NCBI GenBank assembly: GCA_033032175.1
Contig: CM065328.1
Location: forward strand, 9,858,690 to 9,922,689
DNA from: Saturnia japonica
Taxonomy: Eukaryota > Arthropoda > Insecta > Lepidoptera > Saturniidae
DNA: 64,000 bases
Direction of reading: 5' to 3'
The translations under genes and the position numbers were made by a program. Below, piece after piece: positions 45,750 through 57,276 of the stretch (position 1 is its first letter; every line of letters starts with the position of its first letter). Under the pieces are notes generated by a model. It did not search any database. It was given only the letters and a program-made list of their open reading frames with translations, and was not told the DNA's origin.

Positions 45750-46650
45750 GCTGGCCCGGCAAACGTTGGTCTGCCTTTTTCGGTAGTTAATGTCTCGACC
45801 ACACCGTCACCTATCGGATTGTAATACGTATCGTTAAAATAAAATATTATAGAGTCACTAGAGACGCACACTAAATTTTTATTTTTGTTTGAACGCGCTA
45901 ATCTCAGGCACTACCAGTCAGAATTGACAAATCCTTTTTTATTTTATATCCTACTACCTGACCCACGCAATTTTGTTTGCGTCATGTAAAAGAGCGAGAG
46001 AGAGAGAGAGAGAGAGAAAGAGTTAGAGCGAGTGGCTCGTAGGTAACGTATTATAGGTGCCTTCCGCCTCCCACATCGTTCTGCTTAATAAAAATGCGCT
46101 CGCGGTACTTGACCATTATTTTGCTGCCGAGTTATTTTAAAACTGTGATATCTCCTGAGATATTCATTTAAATAAATTACTGTAAAGAAAAATTTTGTAC
46201 AAAATTAAATACTTGTGATTAATAATGTATTTTTTATGATAAGGATTAACACCATGTATATAATAACACCTTCGCAACTTATTTATTATTTTAGAACAAA
46301 TTTTATTACCATATAAAAGGTTATTTTGAGTAAACCTTAAAAGATAGACGTATGCTATTACGGACTTTTTTTACAACTTTTTAAGAGAAACAATTCCGTT
46401 ACACACGATTGTTGCGTAACGTTAACCATTCATGCAGCGCACGCAGTGGAAGCTTTCAAAAGGAATAAATTTCCCCCTTTTTGAAACATTTGTCATTGAC
46501 ACTCCGCTCCTATTCGTCTAACGTGATGTTATATAGCCTTCCTCGATAAATGGGCTATCCAACACTAAAACATTTTTCAATTCGTATTACCAGTTCCTGA
46601 GATTAGCGCGTTCAACCATACAAACAATTTCTTCAGCTATATAATATTAT
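45750..46650 (+). repeat. Helitron-like miniature element, subfamily 2, with (GA)n
   Basis: Begins ACTAGCTGGCCCGGCAAACG and ends CTATATAATATTATTATAAT AGAT after GAGATTAGCGCGTTC. It has an internal inverted piece near 45885-45960 (GTTTGAACGCGCTAATCTC) and a (GA)n microsatellite at 45995-46017. Confidence 0.6.
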
Positions 46651-46979
46651 TATAATAGATTAATTGAAAAAGGTTACATGACTTCACGCTGCAGTTCTAA
46701 GGAACGGAGCAGTGACGATGAACTTCAAGCATTGTGCAAAGTGTAAGCAAGTATGTGTAGTGAAGACAACCTTAGTTTATATGGGTGCTATGGCGGCGCG
46801 GTGAGAGTTTGTAGAATAAACTTAACACGGGTAATATCTTAATAGGTGGTCATCGTTGTTATTCGATTTTATTTTGTTTACCGTCAATTCTATAAAAAAT
46901 CTCCATATACAAATAAATAAATTAAAGTATCAGTTTGTGTATTAGAACTAACAGCTTTTTCCTAACTTCATATTAAGTT

Positions 46980-47110
46980 TATTTATATGCAATCAAAGTG
47001 AAAAAAACGCGTTTATAAAACTTTTGATTGTCTGTTTGTTTTCCGGACTAATCTCCGAAACGGCTTAACCGATTTAAACAAGGCTTTTATTCACAGGCAG
47101 ACAGCTTTTC
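46980..47110. repeat. Miniature-element interior fragment
   Basis: TTTTCCGGACTAATCTCCGA, AACGGCTTAACCGATTT. Shared wording with element interiors, but no ends. Confidence 0.4.
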
Positions 47111-47700
47111 TAACAGTCATCTAGGTAACTCTTTAGCGACTTAACTAGAATGGTTATTCAATACAACGAGATGCAGATAATGACGAAGAGAAAGAATTTA
47201 GTCCAGGCTTGCTGATACGCGGACCTGCTAAGGAAGTCTTAAATAATTTTATAGCTTCTCTACTCTTTTCTTACATCGATGTTAAGAACAAAATCCCCTC
47301 CCAGGAAGCACTATTCAATAGAAGACTTTGGAACTAGATATTTAAAGGAAAGTTAACCTAGAAACAGTTGAAACAGTGGAGATAATTTAATAAGTCTTCT
47401 AGATTGTTTTCTTTACGCGCGCGCGTCTGAGTTCAATATACAATTGAAAGTTTGTTAAATCGATTTCTACTTCTACGCAACTTCTTCAGCCGTGTTTTAT
47501 TCATTATCGTTCTTGTTATTATATTATACCCATTATCGGCAAGCAGTACTGATTTTTTGAGAAAATTTAAACAAGTTATATTTTCTCAAAGACCAGCACA
47601 GTTTTAATAATAGAAATAGGTATAAAATAGTTGTACCGTATTTTAGACTTAGCAACACTAATAAAAGTTTTTTTAGGTAATAGTGTTAGGTTATATAATA

Positions 47701-47805
47701 AGATCCCGAAGCAGTTCAAGGCCCATGTCAAGCAGGTTTTACTGTGAAAAGGTTTTTATACGGTGGAACATTATGAGAATGATAGTGATATCAGACAAGT
47801 GTCTT
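47701..47805 (+). pseudogene. Non-LTR ORF2 C-terminal fragment
   Basis: Reads KIPKQFKAHVKQVLL, stop TGA, KGFYTVEHYENDSDI. It is the same ORF end as at 22923-23051, internally shortened and stopped. Confidence 0.55.
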
Positions 47806-48619
47806 TCTGTCTGTGCATCCATTAATTAATTAATGTTATGATTATATTGAACGAAGTATTTTATTATTTTGGTTTAGAGATGTGGGGAACAGAGATAATT
47901 TGGTGCAGAACGGTAGGTGAAATACCTCCATTCTAGAAGATCACAATCAAACAATATTGCGTTATGCTTCTGAGGTGAGTAGCTTAATAGTTCTTCGGGG
48001 ATGGAGTATAAGGTTGGTAACACATTAGTGTTCTATGTTACAAGCGCCTAAGTCTATGGTTACAGGTTACCATTAGGCAGGTCGTAAGCCTTGTTTGTCA
48101 CTCTAGTTTTATTAAAAAAAGTTATAATAATTACTAAATTAACTTAAAACAAAATGTGAGGTCTGGAGTTTGAAAAAGGTACAATGACCTGAACTACAGA
48201 TCTTCAGACCCTCGCTCTCTTGATTACAAGTTCTTTACAAGTAATTACATTAAAACATTAAAAAATACACATAAGTAATTTGAGCTATATTCAATACATA
48301 CTAATAAGTATTGCCAAATATAGCAGAAAAATGAATTACCCAATACAAACAATAATAATTAAGAATATGAGCTTTGGTTGAGTCTCTTAGCAGTTGTTGA
48401 TGAGCATTACAGGAGTAAACCAAACTGTAAGAGATAGAGACGTTGCTGAGATGAAAAATGTATAGTGGGAACATTTTTCGAGAAAAATACTATTATATTT
48501 ACGAATGGAAAATATTATATTTGATTAATTTACTCTACATCTTTATATATATTATAAAACTCTTCTCAAATTTCTTTTTTACAAGCTTTTATTTAGCTTG
48601 CTTTGTTACTATTGGTCAA

Positions 48620-49175
48620 ATCTTGTAACCGAATTTTAAAGCACAATCCACAATGTGGATTCCACATGCTTGCCAAACTTTGGCAGACATTCACAAATTG
48701 AAACGTGTGGATAGAGCGTTTGCCTTGCCATTGACCCAAGCGAAGTCGGTATTTGATGCGCAAATCAAAGGAACTTGTGACAAGCGCTTACGATGCGTCC
48801 ACACGTTTGCGTATAGTTAGTATCGCTTGCGCGAAATAAATAATTGGAAAAAACTATTACGGTTTCTGTGAATTTTTAGATATCATCATTAATGAAATTT
48901 CCATAACGTATTATTTTTCCTCGTTTAATTTTGCTTCTTTTTACAATAAAAATAGATTAAACCAATATTATAACCGAAACAAGGTCGACGTCTGTCATGC
49001 TTCCTTATCTCAGACCCACTAGCATACTCGCAAACGTGATGGATATGTTTGCCTTGCCTATTTTATCCAAGCGTTTGTATCTAGAGGTTTGAAGTTTGTG
49101 GCAAGAGGCAAGCGTATGGATAAGACATAAAACAGTTATCCCCCACAGAGTAAGCTGAAAATTTTCACAAACATT
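48620..49175. repeat. Unnamed element with repeated inverted motifs
   Basis: Short motifs recur on both strands: GTGTGGATAGAG (48711) against GCGTCCACAC (48795), TTTGCCTTGCC at 48719 and 49050, and CAAGCG. They suggest two diverged inverted halves of a small DNA element. The ends are not defined. Confidence 0.35.
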
Positions 49176-49719
49176 TAATTTAGCTGACAATGCACGGTTA
49201 GCTATATATTACGATGCTATTCTAAATCCAAAATGGCGAACTCTCAAAGATGATGGACCAGTTATTTTTTATACATCACCATAATACGGATATCAAATGA
49301 TAGGGTATGCTGAGAAAATAATAATAAGAAAAAAATATATTTAAAAAAGTTTTTATTTTATATTGCAGTACTTTTAAAAGCTTGTAAACGCGAAGAAAGA
49401 ATGGATAAGGGGCAATTTAAATTAAATAAATATCTTGTGAATTACAAACCTTTAAAATTACTGAAGTATTAAATAAAAGCTTGTTTTTAAAAAGTTTTAT
49501 TATTAAAAAAATTCTGTTCACACAGATATAAATGTTCCACGTCACGGCTTAGTTTCTCTTTGCGTTATCTGAGAGCTGTCATAACAATCTAGCACTTAAA
49601 TGAGACAGACTCCTTGTTTCATATTATGTTGCAGTCAATGTTGTAATCAAATACAATCAAATTAATACAAAATATATTTAATTCAATTCATGCCCTAAGA
49701 AGGAACTTATGAATGTCTA

Positions 49720-50220
49720 TAATGGGGTATTCCATGTCATTTCGACCACTTTTGAACCTTACCCCTTTAGATTTCGCTGAAATTTTTTTATCTTTTTCTA
49801 CTCGATGAAAGACGTTTTCCAGAATTTTTTCAAATTTTTATCCACCCAAAAAAAGTTATGAAGCTTTAAAAACAATGGCTCTTTTATTTTCAAATAGCCA
49901 TAACTCTCTCAAAAATTGACCTTTCGGGACGTTTGTTTTTCAAAATTTTTGTTTTTAATTGAATTTTTTGAAAAAAAAAAAAATTAACATGATCGCTTCT
50001 ATGAAATAGTCGCGTTTTTTGTATAAAATCGTTATTTTTTCGAAGTTCGTCGATCTAAATTTTTTTTTTCTCAAAAAAATCTTCAATCAATTCTACAATT
50101 ATCCCCGTGTATCCCAGAGTGGGTCGATTTTTTTTTATTTAGTTGAAAAAGAAATTTTCAACATTTAAAAAATACAGATTTTTTTTTTCATAAATATTAT
50201 TTATATAACATAATTAATGT
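49720..50220. other. T-rich unassigned block
   Basis: From ATTCCATGTCATTTCGACCA onwards, phrases such as ATTTCGCTGAAATTTTTTTA, GACGTTTTCCAGAATTTTTT and AAAAGTTATGAAGC look like a copy of an old repeat rather than random DNA. No second copy in the window and no frame longer than chance. Confidence 0.3.
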
Positions 50221-50596
50221 AATTATATGATTTTAAGGTATTATATTCTCCATATACTGTCCGAATTTACCTTTACAACGATTAAGATTCAAATTTTAAT
50301 ACGTCAATGCGATCGATAACCTAGGGCATGATAATTGACTTACCTACAGCAAGTTTACTAGAGTATGTTCTAATTTATAAAATATATACGGCTCTTTTAT
50401 ATTGAGATCTAAAACATAACCTATAAATCTTTTGTGCTTCATAGAGTTGAATAAAATATTTATATTTTTGCCATTACGTTTGTTAAGTAAAAAAAACTCT
50501 AGTTTATGAACATTTTCCTGATCTATTCTTTTTGAGGGTGTTTATTATTTTGATTGTACCAATCTACATTTATTGAGATAATTTGATCTCCACATT

Positions 50597-50884
50597 ATGG
50601 AATCAAGTAAACAACGCAGTCGGTGTTGTAATCCTTTTGATTTGGAGCCCCATTTCAAAAGATTTGGTTTGCGTCCAGCGACTGACATTATGAGAACAAC
50701 GTTAGGATTAGGTGATTAGTATTTATAATGTACTTCATGTCGGAAAGAAGCTACGAATATCGTTAAGCAACTAACAACTACTAGTGATGATCCTAATGTT
50801 GATGAAAGTGACCATGAAGATAACTCTAGTGACAGTAATGAAAACAATAGTGAGACTGATAGTGACAGTAGCTTAGTGACAGCA
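50597..50884 (+). pseudogene. Broken ORF with Cys-rich N-terminus and acidic Ser/Asp tail
   Basis: From ATG 50597: MESSKQRSRCCNPF, FKRFGLRPATDIMRTTLGLG, then in-frame TAG and TAA three codons apart (near 50720), then CTSCRKEATNI and an Asp/Ser/Asn-rich run. The paired Cys (RCC, C..C) suggest a zinc-binding N-terminal domain. Similar short proteins with an RPAT and CxxC segment occur in many copies in insect genomes, probably carried by mobile elements. The rest of the gene is absent. No function can be assigned. Confidence 0.45.
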
Positions 50885-51107
50885 GTAGCTTTTACAGCTT
50901 CACCGAACTTGGTACACTACACATTTAGGTTTGTTTTTTCCGGCTTATATAATCCATGCGGTCACAGAGCACAGCTGTTGCTATCACCCCCCGTCAATAA
51001 TAAAAACGGAAGGTCATTAGTACATTCACACCGACAAATATCTTACACATCTTTAATAATAATAAAAAATAACATTTGACAAATAGGAATGTTTTTAAAA
51101 AATAATA

Positions 51108-51312
51108 TAAATATAAATAAATATAAATATGAGAACACAATTTCACACACGGCCATTTAATTCCAAACTAAGCAAAACTTGTAATACGGTAACTAAACAG
51201 CTGATATACATACATATATAGATATTTAAACACCCAGACACACGACTGACAATTATGCTCATCACACAAAAGTCAGTCATGGGCGGGAATCGAACCCGCG
51301 GCTGTCAAATGG
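51108..51312 (-). repeat. Second tRNA-related SINE family
   Basis: Minus strand: CGCGGGTTCGATTCCCGCCC (B-box), ATGACTGACTTTTGTGTGAT, GAGCATAATTGTCAGTCGTG, TGGCCGTGTGTGAAATTGTG and an (ATTTAT)n tail. A common lepidopteran SINE type. The head before the B-box is missing, so the copy is 5'-truncated. Confidence 0.75.
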
Positions 51313-51539
51313 AATGAAATGGGAACGATATTCAATAGGAATTTTTTATCCAGTTTAGTTAACAAAAACATTATTTTATGAATTCATATTTAGTACATTA
51401 GTAGCGGGTAAGATAAGCTTTATAATGATGTTTGAATTCTAATTTAGATGAAGAATTAAAGGATATATGACGTTGCCAGGTAAAACACATTTAAGAAATA
51501 AGAAATAATTATACATATCATCATAATTTTCGGTTCGTA

Positions 51540-51700
51540 ATTGCCCATATACGCCTTTTTTCTACGGCACTCATCACGGTCCTGAGCTGATCTCATCCAG
51601 GTCTGAATAGTGACTTTGACAATATCGTCGATCTAATGAGCTGGTGGGCATCCGAGGTCTCCTTTTCCCGTACGTAGCCTATTCCAATCCGTCAAAGTTT
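51540..51700 (-). pseudogene. RTE-type LINE ORF2 3' remnant
   Basis: Minus strand reads DDIVKVTIQTWMRSAQDRDE, then CRRKKAYMG, the same C-terminal signature (DDIxKVA..TWMR.AQDR) as the remnants at 6795 and 13683. Preceded by a shifted GRPR-like stretch. Confidence 0.6.
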
Positions 51701-52264
51701 TACATGTATTGCCAAATTCTATTTCAGCTTCGTGATTATAATTACAATGTCGTGGACCTTATCGCGACATAGTTTTTTAAGTTTTAATTGACTAATTAAA
51801 ATGATCTTTATAATGGCCTATATAAGTCTCGTTTTTATTTTGACAAAGAAAGCGAAAACAGTGTCATTTGTCACTTTATTTCTGAACGAAGTATAATACC
51901 GGTTAATAAGGCTTTGTTTAAAATGTCTGTAAGCGTCACATTACCTACTACATAGCTATTAGCACAAAACCACCACGGCCGAGGAGAAGGAGAACAATGG
52001 CTATTTGTTTCCCGAGCCCAAGTTTCATCCCTTACGCAATATACCTTACCCGTTTCGCTCGCTCTCTATAACCGTGCGTCCTACACACCGCGCTGCGCCG
52101 CGCTCGCCGTATAAGTCATTCACATAATTAATGTGAACTATTTTAGTTCTTAATATTTCACTTAACTTTTCGATGTAAAACATCTAATGGTGCGTTTGGA
52201 CGAGGACAAAAGCGTTCTGACGGAACGTCACGATTTTCCATTTCATAAAAATAAAATAACAAAA

Positions 52265-52600
52265 TATTTATTTTTAACTGACTTTAAAAACAAAGGGAGG
52301 TTATTCAATTCCATTGCATATTTTTTTATGAATGTTCAGCCATAACTTCTTTGTTTATGAACCAATGTAGATGATTCGTTTTTTGTTTGATAAAGAATAC
52401 CTCAAGGGTACGTCAACCTCAATTTCATTGGTATTGGACCTTCAAGTTCGAAGATACACCGGAGAATTCTTCAACATCATTGAAGTTGATTTTCTTTTTG
52501 AGAATTATTGTCTTTTTAAAAATTGTCGTCTGTTCATATTTCAATATAAAAATATGATTGAATTCAGTTATTTTACATCTACCAGGCGTTCTATGACGCC
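52265..52600 (-). repeat. Dispersed repeat family E, inverted copy
   Basis: Plus-strand AACTTCTTTGTTTATGAACC, ACCTCAAGGGTACGTCAACC, TTGGTATTGGACCTTCAAGT and TCGAAGATACACCGGAGAAT is the inverted family order; it starts TAACTGACTTTAAAAACAAA. Confidence 0.75.
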
Positions 52601-52924
52601 TCACATTTTACAAGTATGCTTGAAGTAAACAATTCCGCCAATGTAAATTGGTTAAAATTTAAACGAAACAAATTGGCCCGTGAGAGATGATTTTTGAATG
52701 CGAAAATAAAAACAAGATGTTGGTTTAACCGACAACTTTTTCTTCTTCTAGCTTCGAATTAATTTATTTATGAGTTTAATATACATTTAATTATTAGTTT
52801 AAATTGTAACTTATTTAACAGTTTATATAATAATTCCTCATTTATGAATTATTCGGTGATTCGAAATATTCAATAGACTATTCGATTCGATTCCAATGAT
52901 ATTTCCACGCCCTTAACTGAGAGG

Positions 52925-53250
52925 TATCTTATTCTTTTTCTTCTTGTTTTGGCGCCGCAAAAAACACTTGCCAGTGTCAATGTTTTTAGGCCTTCGTAAA
53001 ATTTTCTAATAAATACAAAGTGGGGTCTTATTACAAGATGGTGGCTCTCTTGTCAGAACTATATAGGGAGTTTTTGTTACATCTCAAAATGCATGCTCAT
53101 ACTATATATTTATAATTCACTTCACTTATACACAACAACCAAACTATATCACGTAAAATGCTACCAATATTAAGTAAATGTTTTTAAAATAAAAACCACA
53201 ACACGTCACTTCAAGACTCCGCCAAAAACTCCAGCTTTCTTCATATTTGA
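52925..53250 (-). repeat. Dispersed repeat family D, inverted, both tail variants
   Basis: TTCTTCTTGTTTTGGCGCCG (52938) is the inverted GTCACCAAAAC end seen at 25790. From 53035, AAGATGGTGGCTCTCTTGTC to CTTCAAGACTCCGCCAAAAA is the inverted main body. Confidence 0.7.
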
Positions 53251-53780
53251 AACGCAAAGTACATTATGTATGTGGGTATATGTAAAAAATATTTTTATTA
53301 AATACCCGTTAATAACGAAAGAAATGTATTTCAAACATCGCGCTATATTCAGTCGAATGTACTATCACAGAGCAATGCATTAAGAGATACTACTATCACG
53401 AGAGAGACAATAGCTTACTGTTGTTCGCGATACACTTGATCGTTGTATTGTACGCTAGGGATAATCAATGAATACCTGGATATCATTTTTAATTACGCTT
53501 TTGCGAGAGTCCTTCTCTTTTGTACAAGAAATCGGCTTACGTTTTCCTTTATTTATTTTTTTGAATTTTCTAACAATGTGAATTTATTTTACTTACTTTC
53601 GTTTTTTGAAGTCATATGTGATGCGCGCGCATCTCTCAGTACTAATAATAATAATAAAAAACAATAATACGTAAGCCGGTCTCCAAAGGGAAGAACTCTC
53701 ATAATATCCTAATTAAATATGTGTGTGAGATATGTCTGTTTTTTCACAACTTATTTATATAATTTAGTTACGTAAAAAAT

Positions 53781-53784
53781 AAAA
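53781..53784 (-). terminator. Pol III terminator of the tRNA-Arg gene
   Basis: Minus-strand TTTT 13 bases beyond the tRNA 3' end (plus AAAA), followed by another T-run; the standard Pol III stop signal. Confidence 0.75.
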
Positions 53785-53797
53785 GAGAACATCGCCG

Positions 53798-53870
53798 TAC
53801 CCCTGGTGGGACTCGAACCCACAATCCCCGGCTTAGGAGGCCGATGCCTTATCCATTAGGCCACAGGGGC
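53798..53870 (-). tRNA. tRNA-Arg-CCT: tRNA-Arg (anticodon CCT)
   Basis: 73 nt with a full cloverleaf: acceptor GCCCCTG/CAGGGGT (first pair G-T, as usual in this isoacceptor), D-arm with CCTAATGGATAAGG, anticodon loop CTCCTAA (anticodon CCT, plus-strand 53835-53837), and T-arm GTGGGTTCGAGTCCCAC. No intron. The internal A-box (TGGCCTAATGG) and B-box (GGTTCGAGTCC) are intact. Decodes AGG. The sequence is very close to the metazoan consensus I remember, so a functional gene is likely. Confidence 0.95.
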
Positions 53871-54334
53871 TGTTAGGTGTCTTTCTGAAACTATTAATTT
53901 ACCTAAACATCTCTCTATGTTCAAAAACAATGAAGACTTCAACAGAAAAAAAAATCGTTTGTTTTTCTTTTCATTTTTTCACATTTTAAAGTCATGTGTT
54001 CATAGAAGAAAATATTAGTATCTAACTACCGTAAACTTCAAAATTTGAGAATATCACGCCCAAAATGCTTTTGTTGGAATGTTTTTTTTGTCACTAATTT
54101 ACGCGAATGACATATTGCCTTTTTGATCTATTTCGTCATACTATCTACGTAGAATGGACGCAAACGCACGTATTGTTAAATTATAGATTTCACGGCGCTA
54201 AAAGAATGCTATTAACAAACTATGCTGAGGGATGTGGCTAGTTAGTTTACGCAAGGGAGGCCGCGGACAGAAGCTAGTACTTTAATATTAATTCATATAT
54301 CATTGCTAATAGTATCTGTTGTTGAAATAATCTA

Positions 54335-54515
54335 TACTAATATTATAAAGAAATAAAGTTTTATTGTTTGCAGTCTCTAGAAGTAGGTGCTAATACGATT
54401 CCAAAAATTCTTTCACTGACAGAAAACTACCGCTATATTTTACTCTTTTTAAGTTTTATATTTTAATAAACGCGAGCGAAGTCGCGAATGGTGGTAGTAG
54501 GTATTTAAATAAAAA
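54335..54515 (-). repeat. Helitron-like miniature element fragment, inverted
   Basis: ATACTAATATTATAAAGAAA at the left and AACGCGAGCGAAGTCGCGAA at the right are the inverted end and start of the 'GACTTCG' class of element. Confidence 0.6.
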
Positions 54516-54619
54516 TACGGTAAAGAAAAATTTTTTTTTAGTTATAATATTTCTGCGCAGTGAAACTGTAGAGGTATAATAAATTACGATGCTTGTAAGC
54601 TTGTACAATATACTTCATT

Positions 54620-55745
54620 TAGTTATTCGTTTCATCACAAACGGGCATGGTCATTCCTTTATCTCTAAGTATGAATTTATCAAAATTAAAAAAATCTTCT
54701 AACTCAGTCAGGGAAGAAGTAAATAAGAAACTTACACTTATTACAAATATAGCTCCTCCTATCCAGAGGGATAGCATAGAGAAGCTTAACAGGTATTAAT
54801 TCTGATGACAATAACAACAGGTACAGTTGATAATCACAAATTAGAAGCAGACATTACACCTAACAAACAATACAGACCTAATAATGATTGTTTCGATAAT
54901 ATATCAACCGACTGCAAATATGTTACTACACTAAATGCAAATAAGCACATGGCATCGCCTAAAGCACTAGATAAAAGAACAGTTTTATTTTTAAAGACTC
55001 TTAAAAGGAATATTGTAGAAAAGACACCAATAGTCGAAATTATATCAAACAAAATCATTCCGTAAAATGTTGCGGATTCATTACGTATATGAGAACAACC
55101 AAAGTGCCATTCCAAAAATATGAACACATGCAAATTAAATTCTGGAAGCACGGTATATAAAAATCTCTCCTGGATATCTGCATCCAAATGTTCATAATCA
55201 AAAATTTTCTATTTCGCTTGATATTTTTATTATCCACAACTTTTCTCTATGAACATTGAAAAGAGCGAATAACTCTTTCTGAGCTTTTTCATTAGTACCC
55301 CTCAGCCATTTGAAGGCCGTCTCACATTTATCGTATTTTCCTTTCCACGCTAACCAAAATGGTGATTTTGGCCAAACACAGCCGAAAGCTAAAGATATTA
55401 ATATGGGGAACACATAATTAAGCTCACATTTTTCCAGTGGATATATCTTCCAATGATACCGACAACGGACATGCCGAAAATTTGATTAATTCTGAAGAGA
55501 GTCATGGACATAGTTCTGTATTTGGGTTCTACCATTTCGCTTATTGTGAAAATATTAATAAGTATAATACTGGTGCTGCTGAAACCATGGATACACTCAG
55601 ATACGAGTATCGTTGTAATACTTTTCGGTGCGGAGACTAAAACCCATCCTATGATGTTCAAGATACAGCTTATATAATAAATGAAATCTTTCGACCTATC
55701 TTTTGCATTATAGTAGGTGCGAATATACAAGGAATATAAGCTAAA
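54620..55745 (-). pseudogene. MFS sugar (Tret1-like) transporter pseudogene
   Basis: Minus strand. Order: LNIIGWVLVSAPKSITTILV (a membrane helix), ISEMVEPKYRTMSMTLFRIN (the conserved loop after helix 4), GRYIHWKN, then a shift at about 55410-55415, AFGCVWPKSPFWLAWKGKYD, CETAFKWLRG (WPxSPxWL...WLRG is the hallmark of insect facilitated trehalose or sugar transporters), a shift and stop at about 55200-55235, RDFYIPC, a shift at about 55075, ATFYGMILFDIIS, and a further shift to SSELIPVKLLYAI near 54790. At least four frame breaks over 1.1 kb, no introns evident in this stretch. The N-terminal helices and C-terminal half are missing or too decayed. Lack of introns may mean a processed copy, but these genes often have long exons. 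Confidence 0.75.
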
Positions 55746-55954
55746 TCATGTATGAAACCTGAAATAAATTTCGATTATAAACGAAAATTCAATCAGAAAT
55801 ATTTAACATCGTAATTAAAAATCTAATAATCCAAAATATTTTTAATCTCCAGACTTATTATTAATATAAATTATGGAATTTCTAAAGCATTTTATTATAT
55901 TGATAGTAGTTTTTATCTTTTTTTGCACAATTATGGTAAATATTTATAATTACT

Positions 55955-56242
55955 AACGATCGCCCTAAGGTCGAAATTCGACCAGCAATTTTTTGATCAT
56001 AGACTATTTTCTGTTTTACATTTGCATTTGCAGTAGTATTTGAGTATTATCTACATTACTTTTAGTCGAGTGACAATGTCAACATTTTGGGAGGTCTAAG
56101 TTCAATGGCAACGGTCCGGTTAGGATTCGCAGTATTAATTAATTTAATTTAATATATTAGTAACAGATATTGTAGATAAATTTTAGCTTTCAGCACGCCT
56201 TCTCCATATAAACTTTAACCATGCCAAATCTCACAGTCTCCC
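55955..56242 (+). repeat. Dispersed repeat family H, left part, interrupted by Jockey
   Basis: CCCTAAGGTCGAAATTCGAC, TTTTTGATCATAGACTATTT, GGTCCGGTTAGGATTCGCAG, AACCATGCCAAATCTCACAG; collinear with 41729-42000. It continues at 57808 after the insertion. Confidence 0.85.
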
Positions 56243-57276
56243 TTCGCGACTATCTAACAGATCGCACCTTTCGCTATAGAGTGGAAGGTGAATTGTCCAC
56301 GCCCCGTCCAATACGCTCAGGCGTTCCCCAAGGTTCGATCCTGGCTCCTAGCCTATTTAACCTGTACGTCAGTGACCTACCTCGACTCCCGGAGGTCGAG
56401 GTAGGGCTATACGCTGACGATACAGTCTTATATGCCTCAGATAGGAATAGATCCCACCTCAGACACAAAGTCCAACGCTCCGTGACCACTCTCGGGAAGT
56501 GGTTTAACGAGTGGCGTATAACCGTTAATCCCTCGAAGAGCGCCGCGATGCTCTTCGATGCGGATTCGTCACAGATACCGTGGAAGCTTAAACCTGTTAA
56601 GCTCTACGATAATCCGATTCCGTATGTAAGAGAGACCAAATATCTAGGGGTAACCCTAGATAGTAGGCTCTCTTTTAGACCCCACATCCGTAAGGTTAGG
56701 AACAGGGCCGCGTGGGTCCTGGGCCGGTTGCATCCTCTGTTGTGTTCGGTGAGTAAAATGTCCACGCGACATAAGCTCACGCTCTACAAGACGTGTATTC
56801 GACCAATTTTGACATACAGTTGCGCCGTGTTCGCACATATGTCCGAGTCGAGTTTCAAACGGTTACAATCGATACAGAATAGGTTCCTCTATCGTCTCAC
56901 CGGGGCCCCGTGGTATGTTCGAAGCGTAGATCTCCATAGAGATATGGAGCTTCCTTCGATACATGCCTACGTTAAACAGCTCTCCCGTTCGTATTTCGAC
57001 ACCGCGTCGAACCACGCGAATCCGTTAATAAAAACAGCCGCCACTTATGTTCCGGCACCCACGGACATCCGGTGCAAACGCCGGCCGCGCAATATTTTTA
57101 TTGATCCCGACGATCACATCGAAAATTCGAATAAATATTACACATCCGTCTCTCCAAACAGAGCGTGCCAGCGCCCACGCCCGCGAAACCACCGTTCTCT
57201 CCGCAGAGGGCGGGCGGTCAATTTCGCTCCAGCACACCCGTCACGTCCACCCTCTCTAGCGGTAACCCAAGCCTAG
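56221..57276 (+). pseudogene. Jockey ORF2 3' part: reverse transcriptase end
   Basis: 351 open codons. GVPQGSILAPSLFNLYVSDL (RT block 4), the catalytic YADD at 56410-56421, a LGKWFNEWRITVNPSKSAAM thumb segment, KYLGVTLD, and the typical post-RT text LTLYKTCIRPILTYSCAVF, LQSIQNRFLYRLTGAPWYV. A Pro/Arg-rich tail ends at TAG 57274-57276. The ATG at 56221 and the next six codons come from the host repeat and its target duplication, so the frame is an accidental fusion, not a natural start. N-terminal endonuclease and early RT blocks are missing. Confidence 0.92.

Noticed and set aside
56221..56242. ATG at 56221 as the natural start of the Jockey ORF
   Set aside because: These bases belong to repeat H and the 12-bp target duplication; the element itself starts at 56243 within the RT domain.
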